This document shows, piece after piece, positions 55,228-64,000 of a DNA stretch of 64,000 nt. The DNA lies in NCBI RefSeq assembly GCF_014640255.1, contig NZ_BMGP01000003.1:62001-126000 (forward strand). The letters are read 5' to 3'. The notes below the pieces were generated by a model. That model did no database searches, had not been told where the DNA came from, and worked only from the letters and a program-made list of their open reading frames with translations. The DNA is from Subtercola lobariae. GTDB taxonomy: Bacteria > Actinomycetota > Actinomycetes > Actinomycetales > Microbacteriaceae. Position numbers and translations under genes: made by a program. Position 1 is the first letter of the stretch, and the number at the start of each line of letters is the position of its first letter.

Positions 55228-58200
55228 TTAAAGGTCACCGTAGAAATCGCGCTCGAAAATGGCCCGCGCCCGGCGGGTGACCGCGAGGTAGTCTTCTTCG
55301 AGCGCCGAGGCCGACCCCGGCGGGTACTCGAGCAACCGCGCCACGCCTTCGAGCTGGCGCCGGTCGAGCGGCAGCACGTCGGTGGTGCGATTCGTCCACA
55401 GCGTCATGCACGAGCGCGCCCGTGATGCGAAGATCCACGCCTCGCGCAACCGTGCGGCGTCGGCCGCGTCGATGTATCCGGCGGCCACTTCGGCGGCCAG
55501 GGCATCCAGTGTCGACGTCGTCTGAAACTCAGGATGCTCGGCCCCATGCTCGAGCTGCAACAGTTGCACGTACCACTCGACGTCGCTGAGCGACCCACGC
55601 CCCAGCTTGAGGTGCCGCGCGGGGTCTGCTCCCTGCGGCAGCCGCTCATTCTCGACCCGCGCCTTCAGGCGCTTCACTTCGCGCACGGCCTGCTCAGCGA
55701 TGGCGCGGGGGTACCGCACCTCATCGGCGAGAGCCTCGAAGTCGTCGATCAGCGCCTGATCGCCGGCAACTCCCGAGGCACGCAACAGCGCCTGCGCCTC
55801 CCAGGTGAGCGACCAGCGCTCGTAGTAGGCGCGGTACGAGTCGAGCGAGCGCACCACGATGCCGTTTTTGCCCTCGGGCCGCAGATCGATGTCGAGCTCG
55901 AGCGGCAACCGCCGGTCTTCGGTGAGCCGAACGAGCTCGTTCACGATAAACCGGGCAACCGACTGGGCGGTCTCTTGGCTCACCGTGAGCGCGCGATACA
56001 CGTACATCACGTCGGTGTCTGAGCCGAAACCAATCTCGCGGCCACCGTACCGACCCATTCCGATGACGGCGAATTCGATTCCGTCGCCGTTGGTCAGCGC
56101 GGCCGATTGCCGAATCACGCCGAGCGTGCCCCGCAAGAACACGGTCGTGATGTCGGTGAGCGCTCGTGCTAGTTCTTGTACGTCGATGAGGCCGAGAATC
56201 GAGGCGAGGGCGAGCCGCAGAACTTCGCGCCGGCGGGCGGTTCGAAGCGCGGCCGCGGCGGCATCCGGAGTGTCGTGCCGACCGATGATGGCGGTGGTCT
56301 CGACCCACAGCGTTTCGAAGGAGCGTGGCCTCAAGTCGTGGTCGTTTTCAAGCCAAGCAGCCGATTCGGGAATGCGCTCGAGCAGTTCGGCCGCGAATCT
56401 CGACCCCGAGAGCACCTGGGTCAGCCGCGAGGCTGCGCCCGACGAATCACGCAGCATGCGCAGATACCAGTAGGTCTCACCGAGCGAGTCGCTCAGCCGC
56501 CGAAATGCGAGCAGCCCGAAGTCGGGGTCGGCGCCGTTCGCGAACCACTGCAGCATCACGGGCAGCAAATGACGCTGGATGGCGGCCCGCCGTGACACTC
56601 CAGCGGTCATCGCCGCAATGTGCCCCAGTGCGCCCTTCGGGTCTTGAAACCCGATGGCCGCGAGCCGGGCCACGGCCTGCTCGCTGGTCAGGCTCAGCTC
56701 GTCAGACCCGAGCGCGGCCACCGCCGCGAGCAGCGGACGGTAGAACAGCCGCTCGTGCAGCGACCGCACGCGCACCTTGATGGCACCCCACAGCTCGAGC
56801 AACGCTGGTGCACTCGGGGCCAGCTCGGTCGCCCTGGCCAAGACGCGCTGCTCGAACTCGCTCCGCGGCACGAGGTGTGTGCGTTGCAGCTTCCGCAGCT
56901 GCAGCCGATGCTCCATCAGCCGCAGCACTCGGTAGTCGCGTGAGAACTCGGCCGCTTCAACCCGGCCGATGTAGCCCTGATTGGCCAGCGCGCGAAGCGC
57001 CTGAAGCGTCGCCGCCTGCCGCACCATCGGGTCGTTCTGCCCGTGCACGAGCTGCAGCAGCTGCACGGTGAACTCCACGTCACGCAGGCCGCCAGGACCG
57101 AGCTTCAGCTGGTAATCGACCTCGTCAGCCGGAATATGGTCGGTCACCCGGTGCCGCATGAGCTGCACCGACTCCACGAAACCCTCGCGCGAAGCACTGC
57201 TCCAGACCAGCGGACGCACGGCCTCGACGTAGCGCTCGCCCAGTTCGAGGTCGCCGGCCAGCGGCCTTGCCTTCAGCAGCGCCTGAAACTCCCAGTTCTT
57301 CGCCCAGCGGTCGTAATAAGCGAGGTGCGATTCGAGCGATCGAACGAGAGCGCCTGCCTTGCCCTCTGGCCTGAGGTTCGGGTCGACCTCCCAGAGCGGC
57401 GGCTCCATAGCCAGTTCGGTGATGCCGTGCATGGTGAGCATGGCCAGCGCGGTGGCGATGTCGAGGGCCCGAGGCGTCGACACGCCCGGCGAGCCCGTTC
57501 CCGGCCCCGACTCCCCCGGCCCAGACTCACCCAGCCCCGACTCTCTTGGCTCAGACCCTTCACCCACGAAGATCACATCGACGTCGCTGACGTAGTTCAG
57601 CTCCTGCGCCCCCGCTTTGCCCATGCCGATGATGGCCAGCCGGGTCGCGGCGACCTCCTGCCGCGAAAACAGCCACCGACTCTGCCCGCGAGTGGATGCC
57701 CGCGCCCGAGCACAGGCCAACGACGCGTCGAGGGCAGCCGTCGCCAGATCGGCGAGCGTATCGGCCACAGCATCGATGCCGGCCACCGGGTCACGCTGTT
57801 CGAGGTCGAACGCCGTGATCTGGGCGAGGATTCGGCGGTATCTCACCCGAAGCAGAGTCCAGGCGCCTTCGCCCTCGATGGTCGCGAAACCGTCGACGCT
57901 GCCCACCGAGTTGAGCAGGTCATCCCGAAGCTCGTCGACCGTGGGAAGCGTCTTGATGCGGGTGTGCAGCGCGGTCAGCTCTTCGGGGTGCCGGAGAAAA
58001 TAGTCGCCGAATCCGCTCGACATACCCACTACGCGCAGCAGTCTGGTGCGGCTCGGTTCGTCGGCGAGAAGCTCCACCACCGGAGTGGCGGGCAGGCGCA
58101 GCAGACGCACGAGGTACATCAGCGCCTGGTCGGGGTCGGCGGTCAGGCGCAGCGAGTCGAGAAGCTCGGGCAGGCCGACCTGCCCAAGCGAAGAGGCTGT

Positions 58201-58281
58201 CTCGAGGTCGGCTTGCGCGCGAGTGAGCTCAGAGAACCCGACGCGCGCGAGTTCGGTGAGGGTGGTTTGCTCCCGGGTCAT
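55228..58281 (-). CDS. glnE: Glutamine synthetase adenylyltransferase/deadenylase
   Basis: 1017 residues. Two nucleotidyltransferase halves are visible. The N-terminal deadenylylase core is GMGKAGAQELNYVSDVDVIF and the C-terminal adenylylase core is GMGRYGGREIGFGSDTDVMY. Each has the G-S/S-x-D metal pattern and helical linkers between. The enzyme attaches AMP to the Tyr of GlnA1 and removes it, lowering or restoring activity. It lies directly downstream of glnA2 (91-base gap), the classic actinobacterial arrangement, and about 2 kb from glnA1. The PII signal (glnK/glnD), which controls it in other bacteria, is not in the window. Confidence 0.96.
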   Translation of the reverse strand: MTREQTTLTELARVGFSELTRAQADLETASSLGQVGLPELLDSLRLTADPDQALMYLVRLLRLPATPVVELLADEPSRTRLLRVVGMSSGFGDYFLRHPEELTALHTRIKTLPTVDELRDDLLNSVGSVDGFATIEGEGAWTLLRVRYRRILAQITAFDLEQRDPVAGIDAVADTLADLATAALDASLACARARASTRGQSRWLFSRQEVAATRLAIIGMGKAGAQELNYVSDVDVIFVGEGSEPRESGLGESGPGESGPGTGSPGVSTPRALDIATALAMLTMHGITELAMEPPLWEVDPNLRPEGKAGALVRSLESHLAYYDRWAKNWEFQALLKARPLAGDLELGERYVEAVRPLVWSSASREGFVESVQLMRHRVTDHIPADEVDYQLKLGPGGLRDVEFTVQLLQLVHGQNDPMVRQAATLQALRALANQGYIGRVEAAEFSRDYRVLRLMEHRLQLRKLQRTHLVPRSEFEQRVLARATELAPSAPALLELWGAIKVRVRSLHERLFYRPLLAAVAALGSDELSLTSEQAVARLAAIGFQDPKGALGHIAAMTAGVSRRAAIQRHLLPVMLQWFANGADPDFGLLAFRRLSDSLGETYWYLRMLRDSSGAASRLTQVLSGSRFAAELLERIPESAAWLENDHDLRPRSFETLWVETTAIIGRHDTPDAAAAALRTARRREVLRLALASILGLIDVQELARALTDITTVFLRGTLGVIRQSAALTNGDGIEFAVIGMGRYGGREIGFGSDTDVMYVYRALTVSQETAQSVARFIVNELVRLTEDRRLPLELDIDLRPEGKNGIVVRSLDSYRAYYERWSLTWEAQALLRASGVAGDQALIDDFEALADEVRYPRAIAEQAVREVKRLKARVENERLPQGADPARHLKLGRGSLSDVEWYVQLLQLEHGAEHPEFQTTSTLDALAAEVAAGYIDAADAARLREAWIFASRARSCMTLWTNRTTDVLPLDRRQLEGVARLLEYPPGSASALEEDYLAVTRRARAIFERDFYGDL

Positions 58282-58372
58282 CTGCGGTGATGTCTCCTGC
58301 GGTGAACGTCGGCTGTGTAGGCGGGTGCGTGTGGTGCGGCAGGTTCGTTCGCGAGGCGCCAGGCACAGAGCC

Positions 58373-59710
58373 CTACAGCATCTCCAGGTTGCTCTTCAGC
58401 TCGAACGGCGTCACCTGGTCGCGATACGCGGCCCACTCCTGGCGCTTGTTCAGCAGAACGTATTCGAACACGTGCTCGCCCAAGGTCTCGGCGACGAGTT
58501 CGGAGTTCTCCATCTCAGAGATGGCCTGGTCGAGGCTCGCCGGCAGCGCGCTGTAGCCGAGTGCTTTGCGCTCGGAATCACTGAGGGCCCAAACGTTGTC
58601 TTCGGCCTCGGGCGGCAGCTCGTACCCTTCTTCGATGCCTTTCAGCCCTGCGGCGAGCAGCAGGGAGTAGGCGAGGTACGGGTTCGCCGCCGAGTCGATG
58701 GCACGGTACTCGATGCGCGAGCTCTGCCCCTTGTTGGGCTTGTAGAGCGGCACGCGAACGAGCGCCGACCGGTTGTTGTGACCCCAGCAGACGAAGCTCG
58801 GAGCCTCGTCGCCGCCCCAGAGCCGCTTGTACGAGTTGACGAACTGGTTCGTCACCGCGGTGATCTCCGGCGCATGCTTTAGCAGCCCGGCAATGAACTG
58901 GCGGCCGATCTTCGACAGCTGGTATTCGGCGCCGGCCTCGTAGAACGCGTTCGCGTCACCCTCGAAGAGCGAGAGATGCGTGTGCATTCCCGATCCGGGC
59001 TGGCCCGAGAGCGGCTTCGGCATGAACGTGGCGTAGACGCCCTGCTCGATGGCGACCTCTTTGATCACCGTGCGGAAGGTCATGATGTTGTCGGCGGTGG
59101 TCAGCGCATCGGCGTACCGCAGGTCGATCTCATTCTGCCCGGGGCCCGCCTCGTGGTGACTGAACTCGACCGAGATGCCGAGGTCTTCGAGCATCCGCAC
59201 CGACCGGCGGCGAAAGTCGTGCGCGGTGCCACCGGGAACGTTGTCGAAGTACCCCGCTTTGTCGACGGGCTCGGGGCCCTCGGGGCCGTACTGCGACGAC
59301 TTCAGGAGGTAGAACTCCACCTCGGGGTGCGTGTAGAACGAGAAGCCACGGTCGCCGGCCTTGGCGAGGGTGCGCTTCAGCACATTGCGCGGGTCGGCCA
59401 CGGCGGGCTGGCCGTCGGGCGTGGTGATGTCGCAGAACATGCGTGCGGTGGGGTCGATCTCGCCACGCCAAGGCAAGATCTGAAAAGTGGTGGGGTCTGG
59501 ATGCGCGAGCACATCGGCCTCGAACGACCGGGTCAGCCCTTCAATGGCCGAGCCGTCGAACCCCAGGCCTTCGGCGAATGCCCCCTCGACCTCGGCTGGA
59601 GCGATGGCCACCGACTTCAGAGTGCCGATCACATCGGTGAACCAGAGCCTGACGAACTTGACTCCGCGTTCTTCAATGGTGCGAAGAACGAAATCACGCT
59701 GCTTATCCAT
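58373..59710 (-). CDS. glnA2: Glutamine synthetase-like protein GlnA2
   Basis: 445 residues from the ATG at 59710, the family start MDKQRDFVLRTIEERG; a TTG two codons upstream has better spacing to AAAGAGG and could be used. It resembles GSI-alpha/GlnA2 of actinobacteria. FGLGDGSAIEG-type, HHEAGPGQNEIDLRYADAL and MPKPLSGQPGSGMHTHLSLF are conserved. It has no NLYELP-type adenylylation loop, so GlnE should not modify it. In Mycobacterium GlnA2 has activity but is dispensable; a gamma-glutamylpolyamine role has been reported for relatives in Streptomyces. It is divergent from nadE with 55 bases between. Confidence 0.92.
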   Translation of the reverse strand: MDKQRDFVLRTIEERGVKFVRLWFTDVIGTLKSVAIAPAEVEGAFAEGLGFDGSAIEGLTRSFEADVLAHPDPTTFQILPWRGEIDPTARMFCDITTPDGQPAVADPRNVLKRTLAKAGDRGFSFYTHPEVEFYLLKSSQYGPEGPEPVDKAGYFDNVPGGTAHDFRRRSVRMLEDLGISVEFSHHEAGPGQNEIDLRYADALTTADNIMTFRTVIKEVAIEQGVYATFMPKPLSGQPGSGMHTHLSLFEGDANAFYEAGAEYQLSKIGRQFIAGLLKHAPEITAVTNQFVNSYKRLWGGDEAPSFVCWGHNNRSALVRVPLYKPNKGQSSRIEYRAIDSAANPYLAYSLLLAAGLKGIEEGYELPPEAEDNVWALSDSERKALGYSALPASLDQAISEMENSELVAETLGEHVFEYVLLNKRQEWAAYRDQVTPFELKSNLEML

Positions 59711-59765
59711 CGACAATCAGAACCTCTTTCTGGCGGGTGGTGCTGCCGCTATTAGGCTAGTGGCT

Positions 59766-61649
59766 ATGCCGAGACTTCGCTTAGCGCTGGCCCAAACCAA
59801 CCCCATTGTCGGCGACCTCGAAGGTAATTCGGTCGCAATCATCGACGCCGTGCGGCGGGCGCGGGATGCTGGCGCAGACCTCGTGGCGTTCGGCGAGATG
59901 GCACTTTCGGGGTACCCCATCGAAGATCTGGCCGGTCGGCCGTCGTTTCTCGCGGCGTGCCGCAGGCGTGCGGCGGAGTTGGCTGCAGAACTCGGCGAGG
60001 CGGGGCTCGGTGACGTGGTGGTGGTGCTCGGGCATCCTGACGGCCCGTTCGAACCGCGGCGGTTCACCACCAGCAATGCGCCCACGGCCATCGCGCAGAA
60101 CGTGGCGAGCGTGATTCAGGGCGGGGCGATCGTTGCCCGCTACGCCAAGCATCACCTGCCGAACTACTCGGTATTCGACGAATACCGCATCTTCATTCCG
60201 GGCGACGAGTTGCTGGTGCTACGGATGCACGGGGTCGACGTTGCGCTGATCATCTGCGAAGATCTGTGGCAAGACGGCGGGCCGGTGAACCGGGTGGCGT
60301 CGGCCGATGCGGGTCTGCTGCTGGTGATCAACGCCTCGCCGTATGAGCGCGACAAGAACGAGGTGCGGCTGCCGCTGGTAACGCGCCGCGCCGTCGAGAA
60401 CGATACGTGTGTGGCCTACGTGAACATCGTGGGCGGTCAGGATGATCTGCTCTTCGACGGCGACAGCGTCGTGGTCGATCGCCATGGCCGCATCGTGGCT
60501 CGGGCGCCGCAGTTTCAGCCGCATCTGCTGGTGGTCGATCTCGACCTCGAGGGGGCGACCGAACACGAACTGCCTGAGAACGTGGCGCTCGTGGAGCTGG
60601 CGGCGCCGGCCTCGGGACACGGCGATGGCGGCACGGCCGTGGTCGTCGGCGATAGCGGTACCCCGCGTGATGCGGGGGACGCGGACAACGCGGGCCATGC
60701 GAGCGACGTAGGCGATGCGGGCGATGCGGCGGAGTCGGCGGGCGATGGTGGCCGTACCGGCGCGCTCACGCCTCTCACGGCCGACATCGCGGTGGTACCC
60801 GACGAACTCGAGCAGATCTGGGGCGCGCTCGTGCTGGGGCTCGGCGACTACGTGCGCAAGAACGGATTCGGCTCGGTCATCCTGGGCCTCTCGGGCGGTA
60901 TCGACTCGTCGGTGGTCGCGTCGATGGCGGCCGACGCCATCGGGGCGTCGAAGGTCTATGGGGTGTCGATGCCCAGTCAGTGGTCGTCAGATCATTCCCG
61001 CTCTGACGCCGATGACCTCGCCGAACGCATCGGGCTGCACTACGAGACGCAGGCGATAGCCGAGCTGGTGGCGCCCATCGAGAGTCAGCTGCAGCTCGAC
61101 GGGGTCGCAGCCGAGAACCTGCAGGCGCGCATCCGGGGCATCATCTTGATGGGGCTGTCGAACCAGAAGGGGCACCTCGTACTGACCACGGGCAACAAGA
61201 GCGAGCTCGCGGTGGGCTATTCGACCATTTACGGTGACTCGGTGGGGGGTTTCGCTCCACTCAAAGACGTGCCGAAGATGCTGGTGTGGGAGCTGGCTCG
61301 CTGGCGCAACACCTTCGCCGAGCGGCGAGGCGAGACGCCGCCCATCCCCGAGAACTCCATCTCGAAGCCGCCGTCGGCCGAGCTGCGCCCCGATCAGACC
61401 GACCAAGACTCACTGCCCGAATACGACGTGCTCGACGCGCTGCTGGAGCAATACATCAACGGCGGTCTCGGTCGCACCGAACTGATCGAGCACGGGTTCG
61501 ACGCGCCCACGGTCGACCGCATCATCTCGCTCGTCGACCACTCGGAGTGGAAGCGCCGCCAGAGCGCCATCGGCACCAAGATCTCGCGCACCGCCTTCGG
61601 CCGCGACCGCCGCCTGCCCATCACCTACCGCCCCACCGACGTCTCCTAA
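59766..61649 (+). CDS. nadE: Glutamine-dependent NAD+ synthase
   Basis: 627 residues from the ATG at 59766; the longer frame overlaps glnA2. The N-terminal nitrilase-type glutaminase domain has its catalytic triad: Glu in VAFGEMALSGYP, Lys in AKHHLPNYS, and Cys164 in LIICEDLW. The C-terminal synthetase has the ATP P-loop LGLSGGIDSSVVASMAA and GNKSELAVGYSTIYGD. Ammonia travels between the two domains. A Gly/Asp/Ala-rich insertion of about 45 residues (bases 60640-60770) lies in the linker between domains. It converts nicotinate adenine dinucleotide to NAD+ using glutamine, so sits naturally beside glutamine synthesis genes. Confidence 0.95.
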   Translation: MPRLRLALAQTNPIVGDLEGNSVAIIDAVRRARDAGADLVAFGEMALSGYPIEDLAGRPSFLAACRRRAAELAAELGEAGLGDVVVVLGHPDGPFEPRRFTTSNAPTAIAQNVASVIQGGAIVARYAKHHLPNYSVFDEYRIFIPGDELLVLRMHGVDVALIICEDLWQDGGPVNRVASADAGLLLVINASPYERDKNEVRLPLVTRRAVENDTCVAYVNIVGGQDDLLFDGDSVVVDRHGRIVARAPQFQPHLLVVDLDLEGATEHELPENVALVELAAPASGHGDGGTAVVVGDSGTPRDAGDADNAGHASDVGDAGDAAESAGDGGRTGALTPLTADIAVVPDELEQIWGALVLGLGDYVRKNGFGSVILGLSGGIDSSVVASMAADAIGASKVYGVSMPSQWSSDHSRSDADDLAERIGLHYETQAIAELVAPIESQLQLDGVAAENLQARIRGIILMGLSNQKGHLVLTTGNKSELAVGYSTIYGDSVGGFAPLKDVPKMLVWELARWRNTFAERRGETPPIPENSISKPPSAELRPDQTDQDSLPEYDVLDALLEQYINGGLGRTELIEHGFDAPTVDRIISLVDHSEWKRRQSAIGTKISRTAFGRDRRLPITYRPTDVS

Positions 61650-61754
61650 CGCTGCCGTCTCGGCATCAGTAGCGGCAGCTGCGGACGAGAGCGACCGCCG
61701 ATGCGGCTCATCTCGTCCGAAGTGCTCGCGATCTCAGACGGGTAGACTGGGGGC

Positions 61755-62573
61755 ATGACGGAGCAGTCCCCTCGCAAGCGCGTTCGCACGCGGCATTTTC
61801 AGAACGCGAAAGAGAATGGCATACCCATTGTGGGGCTGACGAGCTACGACCAGCTCTCGGCCGCCATCTTCGACGCCGCCGACATCGACTTTCTGCTGGT
61901 GGGCGATTCGGCCGGCAACAACGTGTTCGGTAACGAGACCACGTTGGCGGTCACGGTCGATCAGCTGATACCACTCGCTCGTGCTGTGGCCGGTGCGGCA
62001 TCCCGAGCCCTCGTGGTCGGAGATATGCCGTTCGGTTCATATGAAGGCGGGCCCGACGACGCGCTGCACACCGCCGTGCGCTTCATGAAAGAAGCGAACG
62101 TGCACGCCGTGAAGCTCGAAGGTGGCGTGCGCAGCGCCGCGCAGATTCGGCGCATTGTCGACGCGGGCATTCCGGTGATGGCGCACATCGGCTTCACCCC
62201 GCAGAGCGAGCACGGGCTCGGGGGCCATATCATTCAGGGTCGCGGCGAAGGTGCCGAGGCGCTCGTGGCAGACGCGCACGCGGTCGAGGATGCGGGTGCG
62301 TTCGCCGTCGTGCTCGAGATGGTGCCGAGTTCTGTTGCCAAGCGCATCACCAGCGAGCTGCGTATTCCCACCATCAGCGTGGGGGCTGGCCCGCACGTCG
62401 ACGGCCAATTGCTCGTCTGGACCGACTTTGCCGGCTTCTCGCAAGGCCGCGTACCGCGCTTCGTCAAGCAGTACGCGAACCTCACCCAGGTGCTTACCGA
62501 GGCCGTCAACGAGTTTCGGGCCGACGTCGCCTCTGGCGCCTACCCTGCCCCCGAGCACGAATTCGAAGGCTAG
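61755..62573 (+). CDS. panB: 3-methyl-2-oxobutanoate hydroxymethyltransferase
   Basis: 272 residues. It converts 2-oxoisovalerate to ketopantoate, the first committed step of pantothenate synthesis. IDFLLVGDSAGNNVFG, LVVGDMPFGSYEG, VKLEGGVRSAAQIRR, GIPVMAHIGFTPQSEH and ISVGAGPHVDGQLLVWTD are all family-conserved. Synteny with glnA2 matches Mycobacterium (Rv2225). The SDR gene starts eight bases downstream and is likely co-transcribed. Confidence 0.96.
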   Translation: MTEQSPRKRVRTRHFQNAKENGIPIVGLTSYDQLSAAIFDAADIDFLLVGDSAGNNVFGNETTLAVTVDQLIPLARAVAGAASRALVVGDMPFGSYEGGPDDALHTAVRFMKEANVHAVKLEGGVRSAAQIRRIVDAGIPVMAHIGFTPQSEHGLGGHIIQGRGEGAEALVADAHAVEDAGAFAVVLEMVPSSVAKRITSELRIPTISVGAGPHVDGQLLVWTDFAGFSQGRVPRFVKQYANLTQVLTEAVNEFRADVASGAYPAPEHEFEG

Positions 62574-62581
62574 GGCCAGGC

Positions 62582-63430
62582 GTGGCACGAACCGTCGCGG
62601 GTGCGCGCATACTGATCACCGGCGCTGCCAGCGGAATGGGGCTGCTCTACGCGGAGCGGGCGGTAGCCGAGAGCGCGAGCGATGTGATTCTCTGGGATCG
62701 CAACTCCGACAAACTCGCGACGATCAAGGCGCGGCTGAATGCCGAAAGCGCAGCTGTCGGCGGCCGCACGCGCGTGCACAGCGACACGATCGACGTCAGC
62801 GACCCCGACATCATCGCCGCAGCCGCCGAGCGGGTGCGCAGCGAGATCGGCAACCCTGACGTGCTCTTCAACAACGCAGGAATCGTGCGCGGCAAGTACT
62901 TCTGGGAGCACGATACTGCCGCAGACACCATCGAGACGATGAAGATCAACGCCATCGGCCCGATGATCGTGACGCGCGAGTTTCTTCCCGGCATGATCGA
63001 GGGCGGCCGCCCCGCCCGAATCGTGAACATCGCCTCCGCCGCGGGCATGATCTCGAACCCGCGAATGAGTGTGTACGCGGCATCCAAGTGGGCCATCATC
63101 GGCTGGAGCGACTCGGTGCGGCTCGAACTCACGCAGCAAGGGCACACGCACGTGAAAGTCACCACGGTGGCGCCGAGCTACATCTCGACCGGTATGTTCG
63201 AGGGTGCACGCGGGCCCGTGATGACGCCCATAATGACGCCCGACTACGTGGTGGGCCGGGTGTGGAAGGCCATGCTCGCCGGCAAGCCGTTACTGCTGCT
63301 GCCGAAGAGCGTGCACATCGCGAAGGTGACGAAGGGGCTCCTGCCCACCGCCATCTGGGACAAGATGGCCGACAACGTCTTTCACCTCTACACGACCATG
63401 AGCGACTTCACCGGCCGCGACCCCAAGTGA
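62582..63430 (+). CDS. Short-chain dehydrogenase/reductase
   Basis: 282 residues, GTG start eight bases after panB. SDR features are the cofactor motif ILITGAASGMGLLY, NNAG (LFNNAGIVRG), and the active-site YxxxK in SVYAASKWAI, preceded by the Ser in NIASAAGMIS. The size and C-terminal FHLYTTMSDFTGRDPK tail resemble SDR enzymes acting on hydrophobic alcohols or sugars, but the substrate is unknown. A ketopantoate-reductase-like role is conceivable from the panB linkage but is only a guess. Its stop codon lies inside the inverted repeat at 63427. Confidence 0.88.
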   Translation: MARTVAGARILITGAASGMGLLYAERAVAESASDVILWDRNSDKLATIKARLNAESAAVGGRTRVHSDTIDVSDPDIIAAAAERVRSEIGNPDVLFNNAGIVRGKYFWEHDTAADTIETMKINAIGPMIVTREFLPGMIEGGRPARIVNIASAAGMISNPRMSVYAASKWAIIGWSDSVRLELTQQGHTHVKVTTVAPSYISTGMFEGARGPVMTPIMTPDYVVGRVWKAMLAGKPLLLLPKSVHIAKVTKGLLPTAIWDKMADNVFHLYTTMSDFTGRDPK

Positions 63431-63488
63431 GCCTGTTGCGTCGTTTCGAGGCCACTATACCTAGCTCAAAACGGCGTAACGGGCTCAC
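63427..63488. repeat. Inverted repeat with GTGAGCC / GGCTCAC arms (copy B)
   Basis: 24-base arms (63427-63450 and 63465-63488) pair along their full length with four G-U-type pairs in RNA, around a 14-base loop. It begins with the SDR stop codon and lies before the convergent SPOR gene. The outer 11-12 bases of both arms are the same as in the copy at 28448-28490. Confidence 0.85.
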
Positions 63489-63540
63489 GCGCGGCCTGGC
63501 GCGGCGGGGCGGGGCGTCAGACCGCTCAGGAGGCGACACC

Positions 63541-63624
63541 GGCGCCCGAGGAAGCGGCCCGGGCGCCTGAGGAAGCGGCACCGGCGCCCGAGGAAGCGGC
63601 ACGGGCGCCTGACGAAGCGGCGGT
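63541..63624. repeat. Four 21-base tandem units downstream of the SPOR gene
   Basis: Units begin at 63541, 63562, 63583 and 63604 (ggcgcc-c/t-gaggaagcggc type). 21 bases is seven codons; read in the SPOR frame past its stop the repeat would encode a Pro/Ala-rich heptad. No gene is assigned to it. Confidence 0.8.
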
Positions 63625-63809
63625 CAGTCGTTCGCGGCGTCTTCTTCGGCCCACTTGGCGCTGTTCGCGCGCAGAGTTTCGAGAGCGTGCTCGGCCTCGA
63701 CCTTGGTCTCGAACGGCCCGACCCGGTCGGGAGCCGGTGACACGTAACCGAACTCCACCGCACCGGTGTTGATGTTGTACCAGTACTGCTTCGACGGGTC
63801 GCCCGACAT
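63624..63809 (-). CDS. Small SPOR-like protein
   Basis: 61 residues from the ATG at 63809 (GGAG upstream). QYWYNINTGAVEFGYVSPAP and VGPFETKVEAEHALETLRA match the SPOR-type small domain found in many actinobacteria as a stand-alone protein. SPOR domains bind denuded glycan in other bacteria, but this short cytosolic version has no signal peptide and its role is unknown. Conserved near panB and map. Confidence 0.8.
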   Translation of the reverse strand: MSGDPSKQYWYNINTGAVEFGYVSPAPDRVGPFETKVEAEHALETLRANSAKWAEEDAAND

Positions 63810-63877
63810 GTGTTTCTCCAAAGCGCTCGGCGGCCAGGCCGGCACTCACCGCCGGGGCCTCAACTACGATTGATCTT

Positions 63878-64000
63878 ATGCCAAAGGATTCAGCCGGCCA
63901 CCTCACCCCGGGTCGGGTCTCACCGTTGCGGGCCGTGCCGCCGAGCATCCTCAGGCCCGAATACGTGGGCAAGAAAGAGCCTGACGAACCGGGCAAGACC
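63878..64000 (+). CDS. map: Methionine aminopeptidase, N-terminal fragment (3' end outside window)
   Basis: ATG at 63878, then MPKDSAGHLTPGRVSPLRAV and PPSILRPEYVGKK, which is the N-terminal extension typical of actinobacterial type I methionine aminopeptidase (Map). Only about 41 codons are inside the window and the catalytic domain is not visible. The location downstream of glnA2-nadE-panB agrees with other actinobacteria. It is divergent from the SPOR gene. Confidence 0.8.
   Translation, partial: MPKDSAGHLTPGRVSPLRAVPPSILRPEYVGKKEPDEPGKT

Overview
The window is a chromosomal segment of a high-GC actinobacterium, most likely a member of the Microbacteriaceae (Leifsonia, Subtercola or Glaciihabitans-like). 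The evidence is the set of Actinobacteria-only families (DUF3000, DUF3710, DUF3159, DUF3093, DUF4193, DUF4191, SepH, DUF7455), the gene order, and frequent GTG/TTG starts. Two blocks follow the Mycobacterium tuberculosis order: DUF3000-rnd-dxs / dut-DUF3710-DUF3159 / DUF3093-DUF4193 / sigA, and pepA-lpd/E2-DUF4191-RDD-glnA1-glnE-glnA2-panB. I see no IS element, prophage, CRISPR array, rRNA or tRNA. It is mostly core genome; the accessory items are toxin-like genes (an orphan MazF-like gene and a HicAB pair), a membrane pseudokinase and several small repeats.

Layout. 1-2.8 kb: end of a GH63-like glycosidase, a MazF-like protein, a small stress-type protein. 3-6.2 kb: acyl-CoA ligase and ammonium transporter amt. 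6.5-10.2 kb: zapE, rhodanese, sufE, membrane-anchored hydrolase. 10.3-15.6 kb: DUF3000, RNase D and a beta-oxidation pair fadA-fadB. 15.8-25.8 kb: reductase, dxs, aconitase, P-type ATPase, DUF3159, DUF3710, dut. 25.8-35.2 kb: DUF3093, DUF4193, sepH, phosphodiesterase, parC, DUF7455, parE. 35.3-38.9 kb: sigA-murT-gatD operon on the minus strand. 39-46.2 kb: MFS transporter, PAC2 protein, pepA, lpd, E2 acyltransferase. 46.2-64 kb: pseudokinase, DUF4191, RDD, then a nitrogen-assimilation block with three glutamine synthetases (type III, type I-beta, GlnA2) and glnE, together with HicAB, a triple YbjQ-domain protein, nadE, panB, an SDR, a SPOR protein and the start of map.

How they work together. 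Nitrogen is the clearest theme. Sites matching the actinobacterial GlnR consensus (gTnAC-n6-GaAAc) lie upstream of amt, the type III synthetase and glnA1, so ammonium import and two assimilation enzymes are probably one regulon, with glnE adjusting GlnA1 through the Tyr in its adenylylation loop.

The most unusual feature is the MurT-GatD pair behind sigA. In other bacteria this complex amidates the D-Glu alpha-carboxyl of lipid II. Here GatD has Gly where the glutaminase nucleophile Cys belongs, and MurT has lost its four-Cys zinc ribbon; neither protein contains any cysteine. Because Microbacteriaceae usually make B-type peptidoglycan, cross-linked through that same carboxyl, the pair may have been redirected to a different amide-forming reaction. 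That is an inference. Two further observations concern the DNA itself: a strong excess of GGATGC/GCATCC over GGACGC/GCGTCC, and several long hairpins at the ends of convergent genes, two of which share the same arms.
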